This document shows, in pieces, positions 33,901 to 46,800 of a DNA stretch of 64,000 nt (position 1 is its first letter; every line of letters starts with the position of its first letter). Source of the stretch: Tetracentron sinense (Eukaryota; Streptophyta; Magnoliopsida; Trochodendrales; Trochodendraceae); NCBI GenBank assembly GCA_015143295.1, contig CM026570.1, positions 20,033,250-20,097,249 on the forward strand. Direction: 5' to 3'. The position numbers and the translations under genes are program-made. Below the pieces are notes generated by a model. It was not told the origin of the DNA. It ran no database searches and saw nothing but the letters and a program-made list of their open reading frames with translations.

Positions 33901-36900
33901 TCCGCAACTTACATTCTCAATAAAATACCCTATAAGAAAACAAAAAAGACATCTTATGAATTATGGAAAGGTTAAAAACCTTCCTATAAATTTTTAAAAG
34001 TGTGGGGGTGTTTGGCTAAGGTGGCAGTTCCAGTCCGTAAAAAGACTAAGATAGAACCTAAGACCATCGATTGTATGTTCATCGACTATGCACATAATAG
34101 TAGTGCATATCGCTTTCTTGTTCACAAGTCTGAAAACCCTGATATGCATGTTAACACAATTATGGAATCTAGGAATGCATCTTTCTTTGAAGATATATTT
34201 CCATGTAAACATGCACAAGAATCGAGCTCTTCGAAAAGAACTTATGATTATGTGATTAGCAATAGTCAAGATCAAGAGTTCATAGAGAAAGAGGATAAAG
34301 GTGAACCTAGACGAAGTAAAAAGGCTAGAACATCAAAATCCTTTGGTCCTAATTTTCTAACTTTATTGTTAGAAAAGGAGCCTCAAAGCTTTAAGGAAAC
34401 AATATCCACTCCTAAAGCACCATTTTGGAAAGAGGCTGTAAACAGTGAGATTGAGTCCATCATGCAAAATCATACATGGAAATTGGTGGATCTTCCACCA
34501 GGCAACAAACCATTAGGGTACAAATGGATCTTTAAGAAGAAAATGAAAGCTGATGGATCAATTGATAAATACAAGGCCAGACTTGTTGCCAAAGGATATA
34601 GGCAAAAGGAAGGCTTGAATTATTTTGATACTTATTCACCAGTTACTAAAATAACATCCATTCGTATGCTAATAGCGATTGCAGCTTTGCACAATCTTGA
34701 AATGCATCAAATGGATGTTAAAACGACTTTCCTTATTGGTAAATTAAATGAAGAAATTTATATGGAACAACCTAAAGGGTTCATAGTTCCAGGCAAAGAA
34801 AGGAAAGTTTGTAAGCTGGTTAAATCATTATATGGTTTAAAGCAAGCATCAAAACAATGGCATGAACAACGCAATGAGGTCAAATGGTTTCAAAATCAAT
34901 GAATGTGACAAATGTGTCTATGTCAAAGGCACTAAAATAGGATATGTCATTGTTTGCATATATGTTGATGATATGCTTATTATTGGTAGCAATAATGATA
35001 TCATTAAAGCTACCAAGAAAATGTTGAACAGTAAGTTTAACATGAAAGATTTAGGTGTTGCAGATGTTATACTAGGGATTAAAATCACTAAAATATTTGA
35101 TTGACTCATATTATCTCAATCACATTATATTGAGAAAATATTTGAGAAATTTAGCAAAGATGATTGTAGTCCAGCGAAAACACCCATAGATATAAATCTT
35201 CATCTAACCAAAAATACTGGTGAAGCAATATCACAATTAGAACATTCTCGAATTATAGGGAGTTTGATGTACCTCATGAACTGCACTAGGCCAGATTTGG
35301 CATACTCAATTAGTAAATTGAGTAGATATACAAGCAACCCATGGGTAGATCACTGGAAAACAATAGTTAGTGTTCTCAGATATTTGAGATACACCCTAAG
35401 CTATGGACTACACTTCACAAGATATCCAGCTGTACTTGAAGGATATACTTATGCAAATTGGATATCTGATTCGAAAGACTCAAAGTCCACAAGTGGATAA
35501 GTTTTTACACTTGGAGGTGCAGCGGTATCTTGGAAATCCTCTAAACAAATGTGTATTGCAAGATCCACAATGGAATCTGAATTTATTGCTTTAGACAAAG
35601 CAGGAGAGGAAGCTGAGTGGCTTCGTCAATTCTTAGAGGATATTCCAATATGGACTACACCTGTGTCAGCTATCTGTATACACTACGATAGCCAATCTGC
35701 AATTGGAATGGCACAAAATAGTATGTACAATGGTAAGTCTCGACATATTCGTCGAAGACATAATACCATAAAGCAATTACTCTCGAACGGTATTATCTTT
35801 ATTGACGACATTAAGTCAAAAGATAATATAATGGATCCACTAACTAAAGGTTTAATGAGAGATCAAGTAAATTGTTCATCGAGAGGAATGGGGCTAAAGC
35901 CTATGTCTTAAGAGTCACCATAATGGCAAACCAACCTAGCTGACTGGAGATCCCAAGATCTAGGTTCAAAGGGACAGCCGAATTGTGTGCGACTTAATGG
36001 GATCACTGAGGAAATAACTCTCCTACCCACTCCTATGATAACAACAGTGATGCATACAACGCTTCTTAGAATAAGCTATGCTTTTAATGATTCTTATATC
36101 TTGGACACCCAAGTGAAATATAGCTTGATACTCCTGATGAGAATCACCTATATGAGTAAGAAGGGGCCGCTTCTACGAGAACTATAAGGCTAAGTTCTCT
36201 AAGAGACTCATAAAACTAGGAATGTTCAAGACCAAAATGAACACAATCGTGAGAACCAACTGTGTCTGGAAAAAAACTGTGTGAACTCTATTGTTTAGGT
36301 TTACACAAAAGGCTGAACAGTTCAAGACATCATGTTCACTGATTAGCCGAGTAAATCTAATACTTTCACTAGGGAAGGTTCAAGGTCAAAAGTTACCTAT
36401 CCTGATACAGTAAATTTCCATAAGTACTGTTTCTAGTGTCTGCATTTTCATTTGCATTGTTATCCAGCCAATTTCATTCATATGGGGGATTGTTAGACTA
36501 AAAACAGTTTTGGTCAACTTTGAGTCAAAATCAATGTGGGACCCACATGATTTTTGAGACGGGTTCACGTGGATCCGTGTTCTCTTAAATGAGGAGATTA
36601 ATGTGGTATATTTATTTGTCCAAAACCATTTATTGGTGAATGAGAAATTAACTCCAAAGGTACCCACTTGAACATGAGCTAATTGTTGAAGAATGGTAAA
36701 GGAGAGTCCCACATCGGAAAAAGATAGAAACCAAAGTGTCTTTATATACAATCACTTTGGAGTAAGGGTTGGGCCCTTGGGGCACCCAAGTTTTGCGAAC
36801 GGATGAGCAAGTAGCCAAGGGTTGAACCACCACACACAAGCGAGCCGAGCCAGGTTCGGGTCAAGTCTTGAGTTGTAATACCTATCTTTTTTGGACAAAA

Positions 36901-37498
36901 TTCAATTGAATTTGCCTCCTATTAAATTAATTACCATTTCTTTTTCCGATAGAATCCTGTTGAACTGGTGACTGTTCACTGTAAGACACCACTGTTCACA
37001 GGAGTGTGCCTGTTCGTCTGAACAGTCACAAATCTCTCTATTTATAGTCTCTCCCAGCACTTCAGATTATTCAAATTTCCGATTTCTGTATTCCTGTATC
37101 CTGCATTCATATCATAGTCCTGAATCAAAGGAGAGAGTTTTTATCACTGTTTGGTTCATCAGATTTACAGAGTGCAATGCGCTTTTTCTGTGTCTAAAAG
37201 AGTATCATTGTATCTTGGGAAACAGACGTTTACAAAGAACCGTAAGCACCAGTGCAGGGACGAATTCTGTCTTAAGGAAATAGTGTCAAACAAAAACCTT
37301 GATCCTGCTTCTTTCCTGCAATATTTATATTCTGGTTACCTCCGATCATTACTACTGTGAGTGCTTCTATTTCTTGTTTTATACATTCTGTTGTGTTAAC
37401 TTAATTAAAACTATCTTGAATGTTATTTAGGAAAAATCTGGAATCTGATTCTCTCTTAGTATACTGTATATCTGCTTAAGGAAAGATTGTAGATAACA
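30933..37498 (+). mobile_element. Ty1/Copia retrotransposon, full span, broken
   Basis: 6566 bp, with LTRs at 30933-31932 and 36491-37498, both starting TGTTAGACTAA and ending AGATAACA, and a TGAAC duplication outside (30928-30932, 37499-37503). Inside, in Copia order: gag (about 32113-32700), a zinc knuckle of the CX2CX4HX4C type (32881-32922), protease (about 33065), integrase (about 33470-33970; GGEY and SPQQNG words), reverse transcriptase (about 34400-35100; YVDDM box) and RNase H (about 35260-35910). A polypurine tract precedes the 3' LTR. Several breaks make it inactive. About 20 differences in the first 300 LTR bases suggest an age of a few million years. Perhaps Tork-like. Confidence 0.95.
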
Positions 37499-37503
37499 TG
37501 AAC

Positions 37504-37665
37504 TAAATTTTTCTGCGGACTAGTAGCCACCTTTTGGATTTGGATTAGCCTAGAACCCAAACTAATCAGACGGTCAGCATCCAGCAAGCATTTCAACTTT
37601 TCGGGCACCCTTGTATCCTTGATAATCTTAAGTTCCAAAGTTGAAGTCCCTTGTTCAATTTCCAT
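37504..37665 (-). other. Unrecognised coding-like ORF fragment beside the Copia element
   Basis: An ATG at 37665 opens a frame (MEIEQGTSTLELKIIKDTR, then VPEKLKCLLDADRLISLGS) with protein-like composition up to the Copia insertion site. A potential splice donor (AAAAG followed by GTGGCT) lies near 37532. I do not recognise a family. It could be a first exon of a gene interrupted by the Copia insertion, part of the ERD2-related gene's 3' UTR by chance, or neither. At the uninterrupted target the frame would stop within a few codons. Confidence 0.25.
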
Positions 37666-37877
37666 ACAGATTATTGATAATCCATAAGTAAGCGAAATTC
37701 TTTAAGTTTTCGCATGAAAATCAGGATAGGCAAGAAAAGAGAAAATAATCTAATATAACAAAATTTTGACAAGCAATTCTTTTTTCATGACATCCGAAGT
37801 TAAAATTAAGCTTTAGAAGCCAATATCTGTAAAGAAAATGTAAATCACTACCACCTTCTAAGTTTCAAACCAGAGTT

Positions 37878-40800
37878 CTAGACAGGCATCCTTATTACCA
37901 GCTGGCCACCCATGACACTGTTCAAAAGGCACCAGCAAATAGTTAAGGCATGGTTAACTGTAATGGAGATTAGGCTAATAAATGGAATAAGTTGAACATG
38001 GGGAGTGTTCACCTCTTGATATAATAATAACAGAAGTCAGCCAAGATAAAAGTCTGCACAATTTCTGAAAGAAGAACCATTGGTAACCACAAGTACCCGG
38101 CTCCGATGAGGAATAGATATTTTCCACGAGTCTCATAAACCTGCATGTGAATATGCAATGAAAAGGTTTAAATATTGAACGGCAGTGAAGAAGGTGTTCT
38201 GAGAGTAGTAAATTGTGATTACTAAAGCTTGAGAATGGTACAGGATCTCCTCAAATTAAAAGCACAAGCTTCTCTCTTTCTCATAACATGAAAGATAATT
38301 CATGTTAAAGAAATTATACCAAGTCCGCCATGAATATAATATTGCTTGTATTAGACTACTTGAGACATGGAAATTATGAAATATTTGGCTCACTTTTCCC
38401 CTTGTGCTTCAGCATTCTTGGGTATATGTCAACAATATTTGTATATCCAGGAATTTATAGTCGACCCACAGATAGTAAGTCCTGACCTCTGTATGTGCAT
38501 TATGGTTGTGATTTATAGATAAGGACAGCTTCTTCTGGCTCTCCCATTTCTTGCACTGACTGTTTTCCCCATAAGGATGGACCTCTCATAGCCCTGGTGG
38601 TGTAATGCTAACTGTTGTATTTGGAAATAATGGCATTATAAATAAGTGGTACAGGATAGTTCCAATACCACAGAGGCTATGTCATCATTGTCCTTAACGT
38701 AATAAGATATTTCTACGGGGCTTTTGGCATGTGTGAGAAAACATTTGCAATTTACGTTCATGTCCAGACACCAGAACAGCAGAACTTAATACATCACAGC
38801 CTACGTGGTCATTGCAGCCCAGGGCTGCAATCACCCAATGGGCTGCCAACACATCAGAAAATTGTCATATATGCACACTTGCACACTTTTCAAAAAAACT
38901 TATCTATGTTTTATAATAAAATATATTAGTATTGACAATTTTCTGATGTGTTGGCAGCCCTTGAATGGTTGCAGCCCTGAGCTGCAATGACCATTGCTGC
39001 CAATTTTCACCCCAGCCTACCTGAATGATCCAATGAGCGCAACCCAAGAATCTTGCAACACCCAATGCGAAAACATAATGGGCCGTAAATGGTTCAATCA
39101 TCTGAAAACAAATTGAACAAAGCAAAAAAGATATTAGTCCTCCTATATTAGTAAATTACTGATTCAGAAGCACAAACAGCTCAGTGAGACCCAAACCTTT
39201 GTATTCTGCATCATGCGAAGCTGAGGCAGCACTGATACAGATTCCAAGTACACACAAAAAGCCCAAAGCATTCTGCTGATACGTAAATGTTGCGTATAAG
39301 GATGGATAAGTAAGGAAAGGATAGCACAAGGCACCACCTGCAGCAATAGCTCACAATTTATCCAGAAAGAAGATGTGAATGCACAAACAAAACAATTATT
39401 TCCTCTTCACAAGTTTCTAGAGATTCTACAACTTCTGCAGAAAATGTATCAAGAAGAGAGAACTAATCGATTTGAGAGCAGACAGTTAGGTCATGATATA
39501 ATACTTAAATTCTCATGGCAACATGAATATTAATAGGAAGCAACGGACCATCAAGTACCATGGAGATATACTCTCATCATGACAGGAGGCTGATTGTCCT
39601 CCCTACTGGTGTCATACACACGGCATACATGCAAGCTGATAGGGCCCCAACATAACATTCATATCCCCCCCCCCCCCCCACCGAGATATCTTGATCTATG
39701 GCCCAATTATATCAACCAAACTTTTCGTCTTACAGTAATTTTGGACAGTCGCATAACATAGCAAAGGGAGTAATTACATCCATTTAGGGGTCTCAATCAG
39801 GCTGAGTTTGGGCTTCAAAGCCTCTTGTAAATGTGCCGGGCTCAGGCCGGGCCTATTCAATCCCATTGCCACCCCTACATCCATTCAATAAGGTAAACTT
39901 CGGTCCAGATGATACTATGGTTGATACATTGAATGGTTAAGTCTTGAACCCCTGAACGTGTACCATGCATACAGCATAGGGGAGGACAGCAGTTTCATCT
40001 TGTCCTGTCCTGACGTGATTACTACTCAATGTTCAAACTGCTTGAGAGAAATTCTCAGAGAGAAACTTTTGACAGTGACATCATAGGCAATGATCAAGGA
40101 TATAGTTTTCTTATACTGGTGCTGTTTAGTGTTCAAGCATCTCAGGTATAAGAGTGGGGAAAATCCCCATCAGGTAAGAACATGCTTCATACATGATTGA
40201 AATCAACCTCCATATGTTAAGATTTAGTATCAAAGGCCAAATCCAATTAAGGAATTGAATGAAACCTCCTTCTCAAGAAGATTGGTGTCTGACTCGCTCG
40301 TGGTGCAAGATTGATGGTACACATGTATATCAAGGATACATGGATACCAAAACTGAAGAACCAAATGAAGATACAGAACCGATCTGTGGTATTTTCTAAC
40401 AGTATTCTAGAACAACAAATAAGCCTCCAGAGATGAATAGAAAAACATGTCTTTACCAAATAATATATTGGCATGTTGTCTAGTTCCTTGATATAGGTTG
40501 ACTTCAATTTGAACCGTATCATGTATATAACCCAAACAGTTGAGATGAATGTGGCAAAATCAAGCACTGTATGAATGTCACCCTCCATGACAAAACTGCA
40601 ATACACTCTCACAGCTAGGAATATAGCAGTGAGCTCTTGAGTCTTCAGTGAAAGACCTAAAGAAGGCATCAAAAGTTAAGAAATCAATTATTTGAACAAA
40701 AAATATAATGTTGATAGCCAGCAAAATTTGTTATGTAGTAGAGAATATGTTCAAGAGTTGCACTTGCAAAATGAATTTAAAGTATGACACATCATGATAT

Positions 40801-43800
40801 ATGAAATAGCTTATTTGTCTTTTCGTGAAATATTGTTAAGCATTACTTACCCTCGTTATCATCATGGAAATTAGGCTAAGCCTCATGCTCCTTCAAGAGT
40901 GATGTTGACAATTAATAGTGATTGTTGTATCAAGAAGACTCAAATATCTAATGATATATGCCTATAATGCTGGATTGGCAGATAGTCCGTACACGCGCAC
41001 AAACTATTACGAGCATATAAAGGGAATCAGAATAATTTGTTGTAGCAAGGATTCAAAGAAACATACAAACACACACACAAAACTATTACGAACATAAAAG
41101 GGGAATCAAAAAAATTTGTTGTTGTAAGGATTCAAAGAAACATACAAAATGCCAAAGGCAAGATTTCACTCAGTAAAATAGAAAAAAAAAACTCTTCTCC
41201 CATTGATCTGTTAAGAATTTTTCTTGGTGGGTAAGTTGGGAGCAAACCTGTGATCTTCTGGCACAATGCAGTTCAGGCTTGAGCTCTTTCCATAAATATG
41301 TATAAGATAACAGGCCAAGAAATATTCCTAAACGTGCATCCGGAAAACTAAATCTGACTCCAATAACAAGAAGAGTACCTCTAAACAATTTTCATTGAGG
41401 CCAAAAAAATGAAATTTTATAACAGGTATAGGAATGTTGACTCTAGATTCTGGAAAATATCCTCTGAACACTTCTGACCGTTCATTCAGAACATTGAGTT
41501 GAGCAAAATCTTATGAGCTTTAAAAGATGACCAAACCAAAATCCTTACCCGATATGCAGATTCAAAACCTCTTTTACTGCATTAGCCATGGTTTTGAATC
41601 TGCCTATGGCGAAAGAGGTCTTTCCCACTTAATCAACACATTCAAGGGTGACATAGACCAAGTCCCTTTTAGTCTCTAACAATAATTATTCTGATTCCCC
41701 ATTTGGTCTCTAACAATTAATATCCTTTGACATAGACCAAGTCCTTCTAATAAATTTTTATTCATACTTTCCTTACAGGGTTGTGTTTATAAATTCATAT
41801 AATATTAATCATATTATTATCCTTATATACAGTTATTATTTCCATTACATGGTAGGTGCCTGTGAGCTTAAAAGACAGGCAGCAACTGATTTTACATATT
41901 TTCCTTTAGGAGAACTGCAAGGGCCAATAAGCAAGATGAAGCTGGGAAAGCTCAGCACTTATCAGGACCTACACCTGACAACCCCTACACATAACATAAG
42001 AAAAAAACAAGAAATTCATTAAGGTTTACACCGATTGCTGCTGTTTCCATAGTGTATTCTTCTTCACAAGGTGGAAGATCAAGGGATATATTTTTGGCTC
42101 AATCTCATAACACATGTATCCTTTCAATCTTAAAAATCCACGACAAGATGAACTATAGTAATATACACTGAAAATATATCCAGCAAGGAATATGAGCATT
42201 CAACAAAAGACAGCAAGTTGTCTTGGTCTCTTGACAACATGATGAAGCTTCCATGGGCAACCAATTCTGCAGATTGTTTAGGCATGACCTGATGTAGACT
42301 GCCGATAAAGAGGTCCTTCCCACTCACTAAGCCTTGGTGGTGATCTTCCTTCTGCTGTCAAAGGAATAAAAACTACCAGTGGATCTTGAATTGCCCGATA
42401 GTACCAATAAATTCTTGTATATTTTAGGTAAGTTCCCCACCAGAGTTAGATAAACACTTTAGGTGATATAGTGAGTTTGTCACTAATTACATACCTTAAA
42501 AATTAAAATAGATACTCCCTGTTTCAAAGGCCTGAGATAAACTCAAGTGTAGCATGAGATAAACCTTACAGTACAGATCTTCGAACTGGGAATAAAAAAA
42601 ATTGCCTTGACTTTGAGCCTTGAGATCATTTGTAGTGCATTGTAATGTTCTAAACCTCTACCACTTCAATTAAGAAAACCATGGATACATAGCATGGTAA
42701 CCCAAATTAAAATAAGTGACTACAAAAGGGGCCCTATGCTTAAGATATCCAGTGGGAGGACTTACCAAACAACTTGCATTTTTTTTAGTATTTACTATAT
42801 CAAGTGCTCAAGGAAATACATGCGATTAACATATTCACTTCCATAGGGGATAGTTACTATTCAGTTGATCATGAAAAGGTAACATCTGTATTTATTTAAT
42901 AAGAACCAATTCTAAAAAGACTACGCCACTATATGAACCTACAATACAAAAAAGTACATAACTACATATTGACCACTCACAAATGACTACGAGATTAGAC
43001 AATATGTTGTGCGGAAATAGATAGAATAAAGAACACACTCCCAAGAGTAGATTTACATGGTTCACTTCACCCACAATAGGCCTACATCCATGGGCGAAAA
43101 ACGATCTAAGAGCTTCCACCATATGTGAAGATCAAAAGGAACAGAGTTTCCCACTCCCAAACACTGAGTTATCTTCTCACTATTCCCCCCAAGAATCGCA
43201 AGATAATAAGAAGAAAAAAAAAAGACTTAGACTCTCACTCTCAATTATCGAGGATTACCTGTGTCCTGTGAGCCCGATCTACCAAGAGCCACCACTCTTC
43301 TTCCTAAAAATCCACCCACTCTTCTCGAGAGCCACCTACTCTCCTTGAGAACCATGCTCACTCACACCTCCTCAATAATACAATAAGCTTATACCTAGGC
43401 CTATTTATATTCAAATACAAATCCTTAACTAACTAGGATTTCCCCACATTATATTTCTACAAGGAAAACTCCATGATAATAGGGTTTTGCTCCAAATAGA
43501 GTTACCTACCATTCAAAATCAATCTATCCACTGTGATACCAAACTCAACTACAACTTGTCTTAGCTTCACATGTAAAGCATGGCAATCTCATCATATTTT
43601 TCAGCTCTTTCAACACAAAGCAACAATCAGCATGTATTTTGTCCTTCTGTACAACAAATAATTGCCTACCATTCAATATTCTCATAGTAATCTCAATGCA
43701 TGAACATGAGACCATCCTGCTCGTAGTTGTCTGAAAAGCACAAGCTCATTTTCCAGTAATGACCGTTGCTCTACTTTCTACCTTTGCACTACATCGTAGT

Positions 43801-46800
43801 ACCAATGACAGCATCAGAAATCAACAAAAAGAATAGAATACCACTAAATGTTTATTTTCCTTCCACAGAATCACATCATCTCAATAAACACACAAACCCT
43901 GCTCCTAATTTTTTTCATCACTAGATATTTCATTGTGTATAACATATAAAGTCAGTCTATAGGTACTCCCAAATATACTCCCTAATCCTAACCGTTTATA
44001 ACCAACCACTAAAGGCCAGGATTTGAGTTGGCTTATTTTGTCTTGTCTAATGCCACATCAGCTTTAATCCTAACCGTTTAATAACGAGATAAACGGTTAG
44101 GATTTGGGAGTATATTTGGGAGTACACCTTGGGAGTATCCCTAGACTAATTCATCACATATAATCAACACCAATGTTGGTTTTGGAGATAATCAATTAGA
44201 AAATTGAATGTGATAAGAGTTATTTATCATTTTTTGATATGTGAAGAACTTTCTACTAAAGGAAAAATTATAGGATGGAATTTAGAATCTAGAGATAATA
44301 TGTTTACACTTTGGTGGGTGAATGAAACAGCTAAATCATCAGTGCTATGAAGAGAGTTAAAAATGGCACAAATTAGTCTCCATATTTCATGCATACACCT
44401 GCTTGAAACCCTGCTTACAATCATACTATGTCACACCTATTAATAAATGAAACATGCCATGAGTATTCTATACAGAGGCAGCACCATCTCTCCAATAACA
44501 AAAAATCGACTTCTCAACTAGACTTTTAAATGGCTTCTAAAAATGGTGTTCTGTAAAGCAAGTCAACTAAAGACTTTGTCTGATAGATGATATCTTGTTC
44601 TTGTACCTCAGTGCCATTGATGTATGCAGATTTCTTAGATCCTTCAATTTGGAATTCATTTCCAGGTAGAACGTGAGTTCTAAAAATGGAATGGTCATAA
44701 CTCATAATTCACATCTCATCAACCTATATAAGATCTACAATAAGTACTAGATGCCTTCTTGATGAGAAGGGCATTCTCTGTCTATGACTATGAGTTGCTG
44801 AATCCACATGCCTCTTTTATTCCAGACAGCTTCACACTTAGAGCTTTTGTAGCTCATTCAGGCCATCCATTGCCTTTTTAAGTTGACATACCACTGCCAA
44901 TTTCATGTATAAGTACCATAACAATGTCATTCTCACATTAATTCTAGTGAATTAATATAAGGAATTTATAGTCACCATCAATCATTAATTCATCACAAAA
45001 AGGTATAATTGGTCACCTTGAAAGACCATTTTCCAAGATAAAATGCCTCTTGAATCTGACAATAAGAGATTTGGGTAGGGAGGTTCACTTATAGATCGGA
45101 GAAGGTGTTACTTGTTAGGCACCCCGGTCCATCCATCCAAAGGATGGTTACCTAGACTTTCCTTGTCATTTTCATGTATCTCTTCAAATCATTCAATCTA
45201 AATAAAATGAAACCAAAAGGTTGCTTGAGGGTGAGGGAAGTTATATTTTCTCTTATGCTTTTTAGCCCAAATGGTGACAAAATTAGTCATTCTCTTTACA
45301 AGAAATGACTAGGAGCATGCTAGGAAAAATAATCTCTACTTAACCCTATCTTTAGCATGAACCTTAAGAAGAAAACCAAAGGTTCTCCTAAGATTAAGGT
45401 TGGGAGAAAATAAATCAATCAATAGAATGTATAGGCTAGGAAGTAAAAAGAAAAGCCTAGAAAGGCATTTCTTCTAGCTTTTGCCAAGAATATTCTAATA
45501 AAAAGAAAATATCTTTTTTAAAATTTTAGGTTTGACTCTTTGAGGAAAAGCCAAGAAAGGCTCTCCTCTTACCCTTGTCAAAATAAGGGTAAAATCTCAG
45601 GTTGGAAATAAACCAAACAATGGAAGGTATAGGCTAAGAAATAAAGGGGAAAAGGCCTAGAAAGACGTCCCCTTTGACTTTTGTCAAGAATATTCCAATA
45701 AAAAGTAAAGAGTTTTTTTTTAACTTTGAGTTTAAGGAAAAGCCTAGAAAGGCTCTCCTCTCCCCCTAGTTAAAATAAAGACCTTTTAGACTTTTAGGTT
45801 TAAGGAAAAGCCTAAAAGATAAAAAGGCCCTCCTCTCCCTTAGTCAAAGCATGGAGCTTTTCAAAACTTTAGGTTTGAGGAAAAGCCTAAAAATGTTCTC
45901 TTCTCTCCCTAGTCAAAGCAAAACGAGATAAAATAGTAAGATTGGAAAAGAATCCAAAATATAAGCTATAAAATAAAAGGGAGAAAAGCCTAGAAATATT
46001 TCCTACTTATATTATAGCCAAAATGTGTAAAAGAAAAAATATGAGCTTAAGCAAAGATTAATATCACTTTTTTCTCTCCAAGCTAAAGAAAACCAAAACT
46101 TTGAAGATTGTGGGTTCTAACTTCTAACTTCTAATAAAGCCTAAAGGTTCCTTCCTTCCCTCTTTTCATAAGGAGTCTTCAAAGTTGGCAATATGCTTTC
46201 TAAGAGGGTCCCAATTACTTCAAGAGGAGGTTGGGGTAAAGGTACTATGAACCTAAAGGTTTAACCTCCTAAACTAGTTTAGGAAGATTAATACTATAGG
46301 TTACGTAACTAAAGAGAAATAAGGCTAAGAACTATGGAAAGAGAAAGGGGTTTGAGAGTTTAAGAAATCCACAAGTTGGGAGTTTTCAAGGTATCTTCTA
46401 GGGGCCAGATGGGGAGGTATTTATAGGGTAGACGGTAGAGGTAGATTATGGGCACTTTCATCATTTTGAAAAGTTAAGGGCCTCTTGGTCATCAAAATTG
46501 CATAAATGTAATTCTCTGGGTTGAATAAAAAACTAGTGTGACAACAGCCTGCTACAAGACCTGCCCCACTTACCAGTGGTAGAGGTACTTGTCACCTCAA
46601 CTTTAGAGCTCGTTTAGTTAATGAGCCAAGCCTGAACATACCCCTACTCAATTCGTTAAAAGCTTGGCTCGAATATATATATATCATCAACCTACTAAAA
46701 TATCTAAATATACTTACTTCATTTAAATTCTAAAATTAAGTATATTTATTATATACTAGTAAATATTAATAATATATAATGTATTTTACATAATAAGAAT

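Noticed and set aside
39164-40672. Separate small membrane-protein genes at 39164-39346 and 40247-40672
   Set aside because: They are exons 3 and 2 of the ERD2-related gene with clean splice sites and matching phases.
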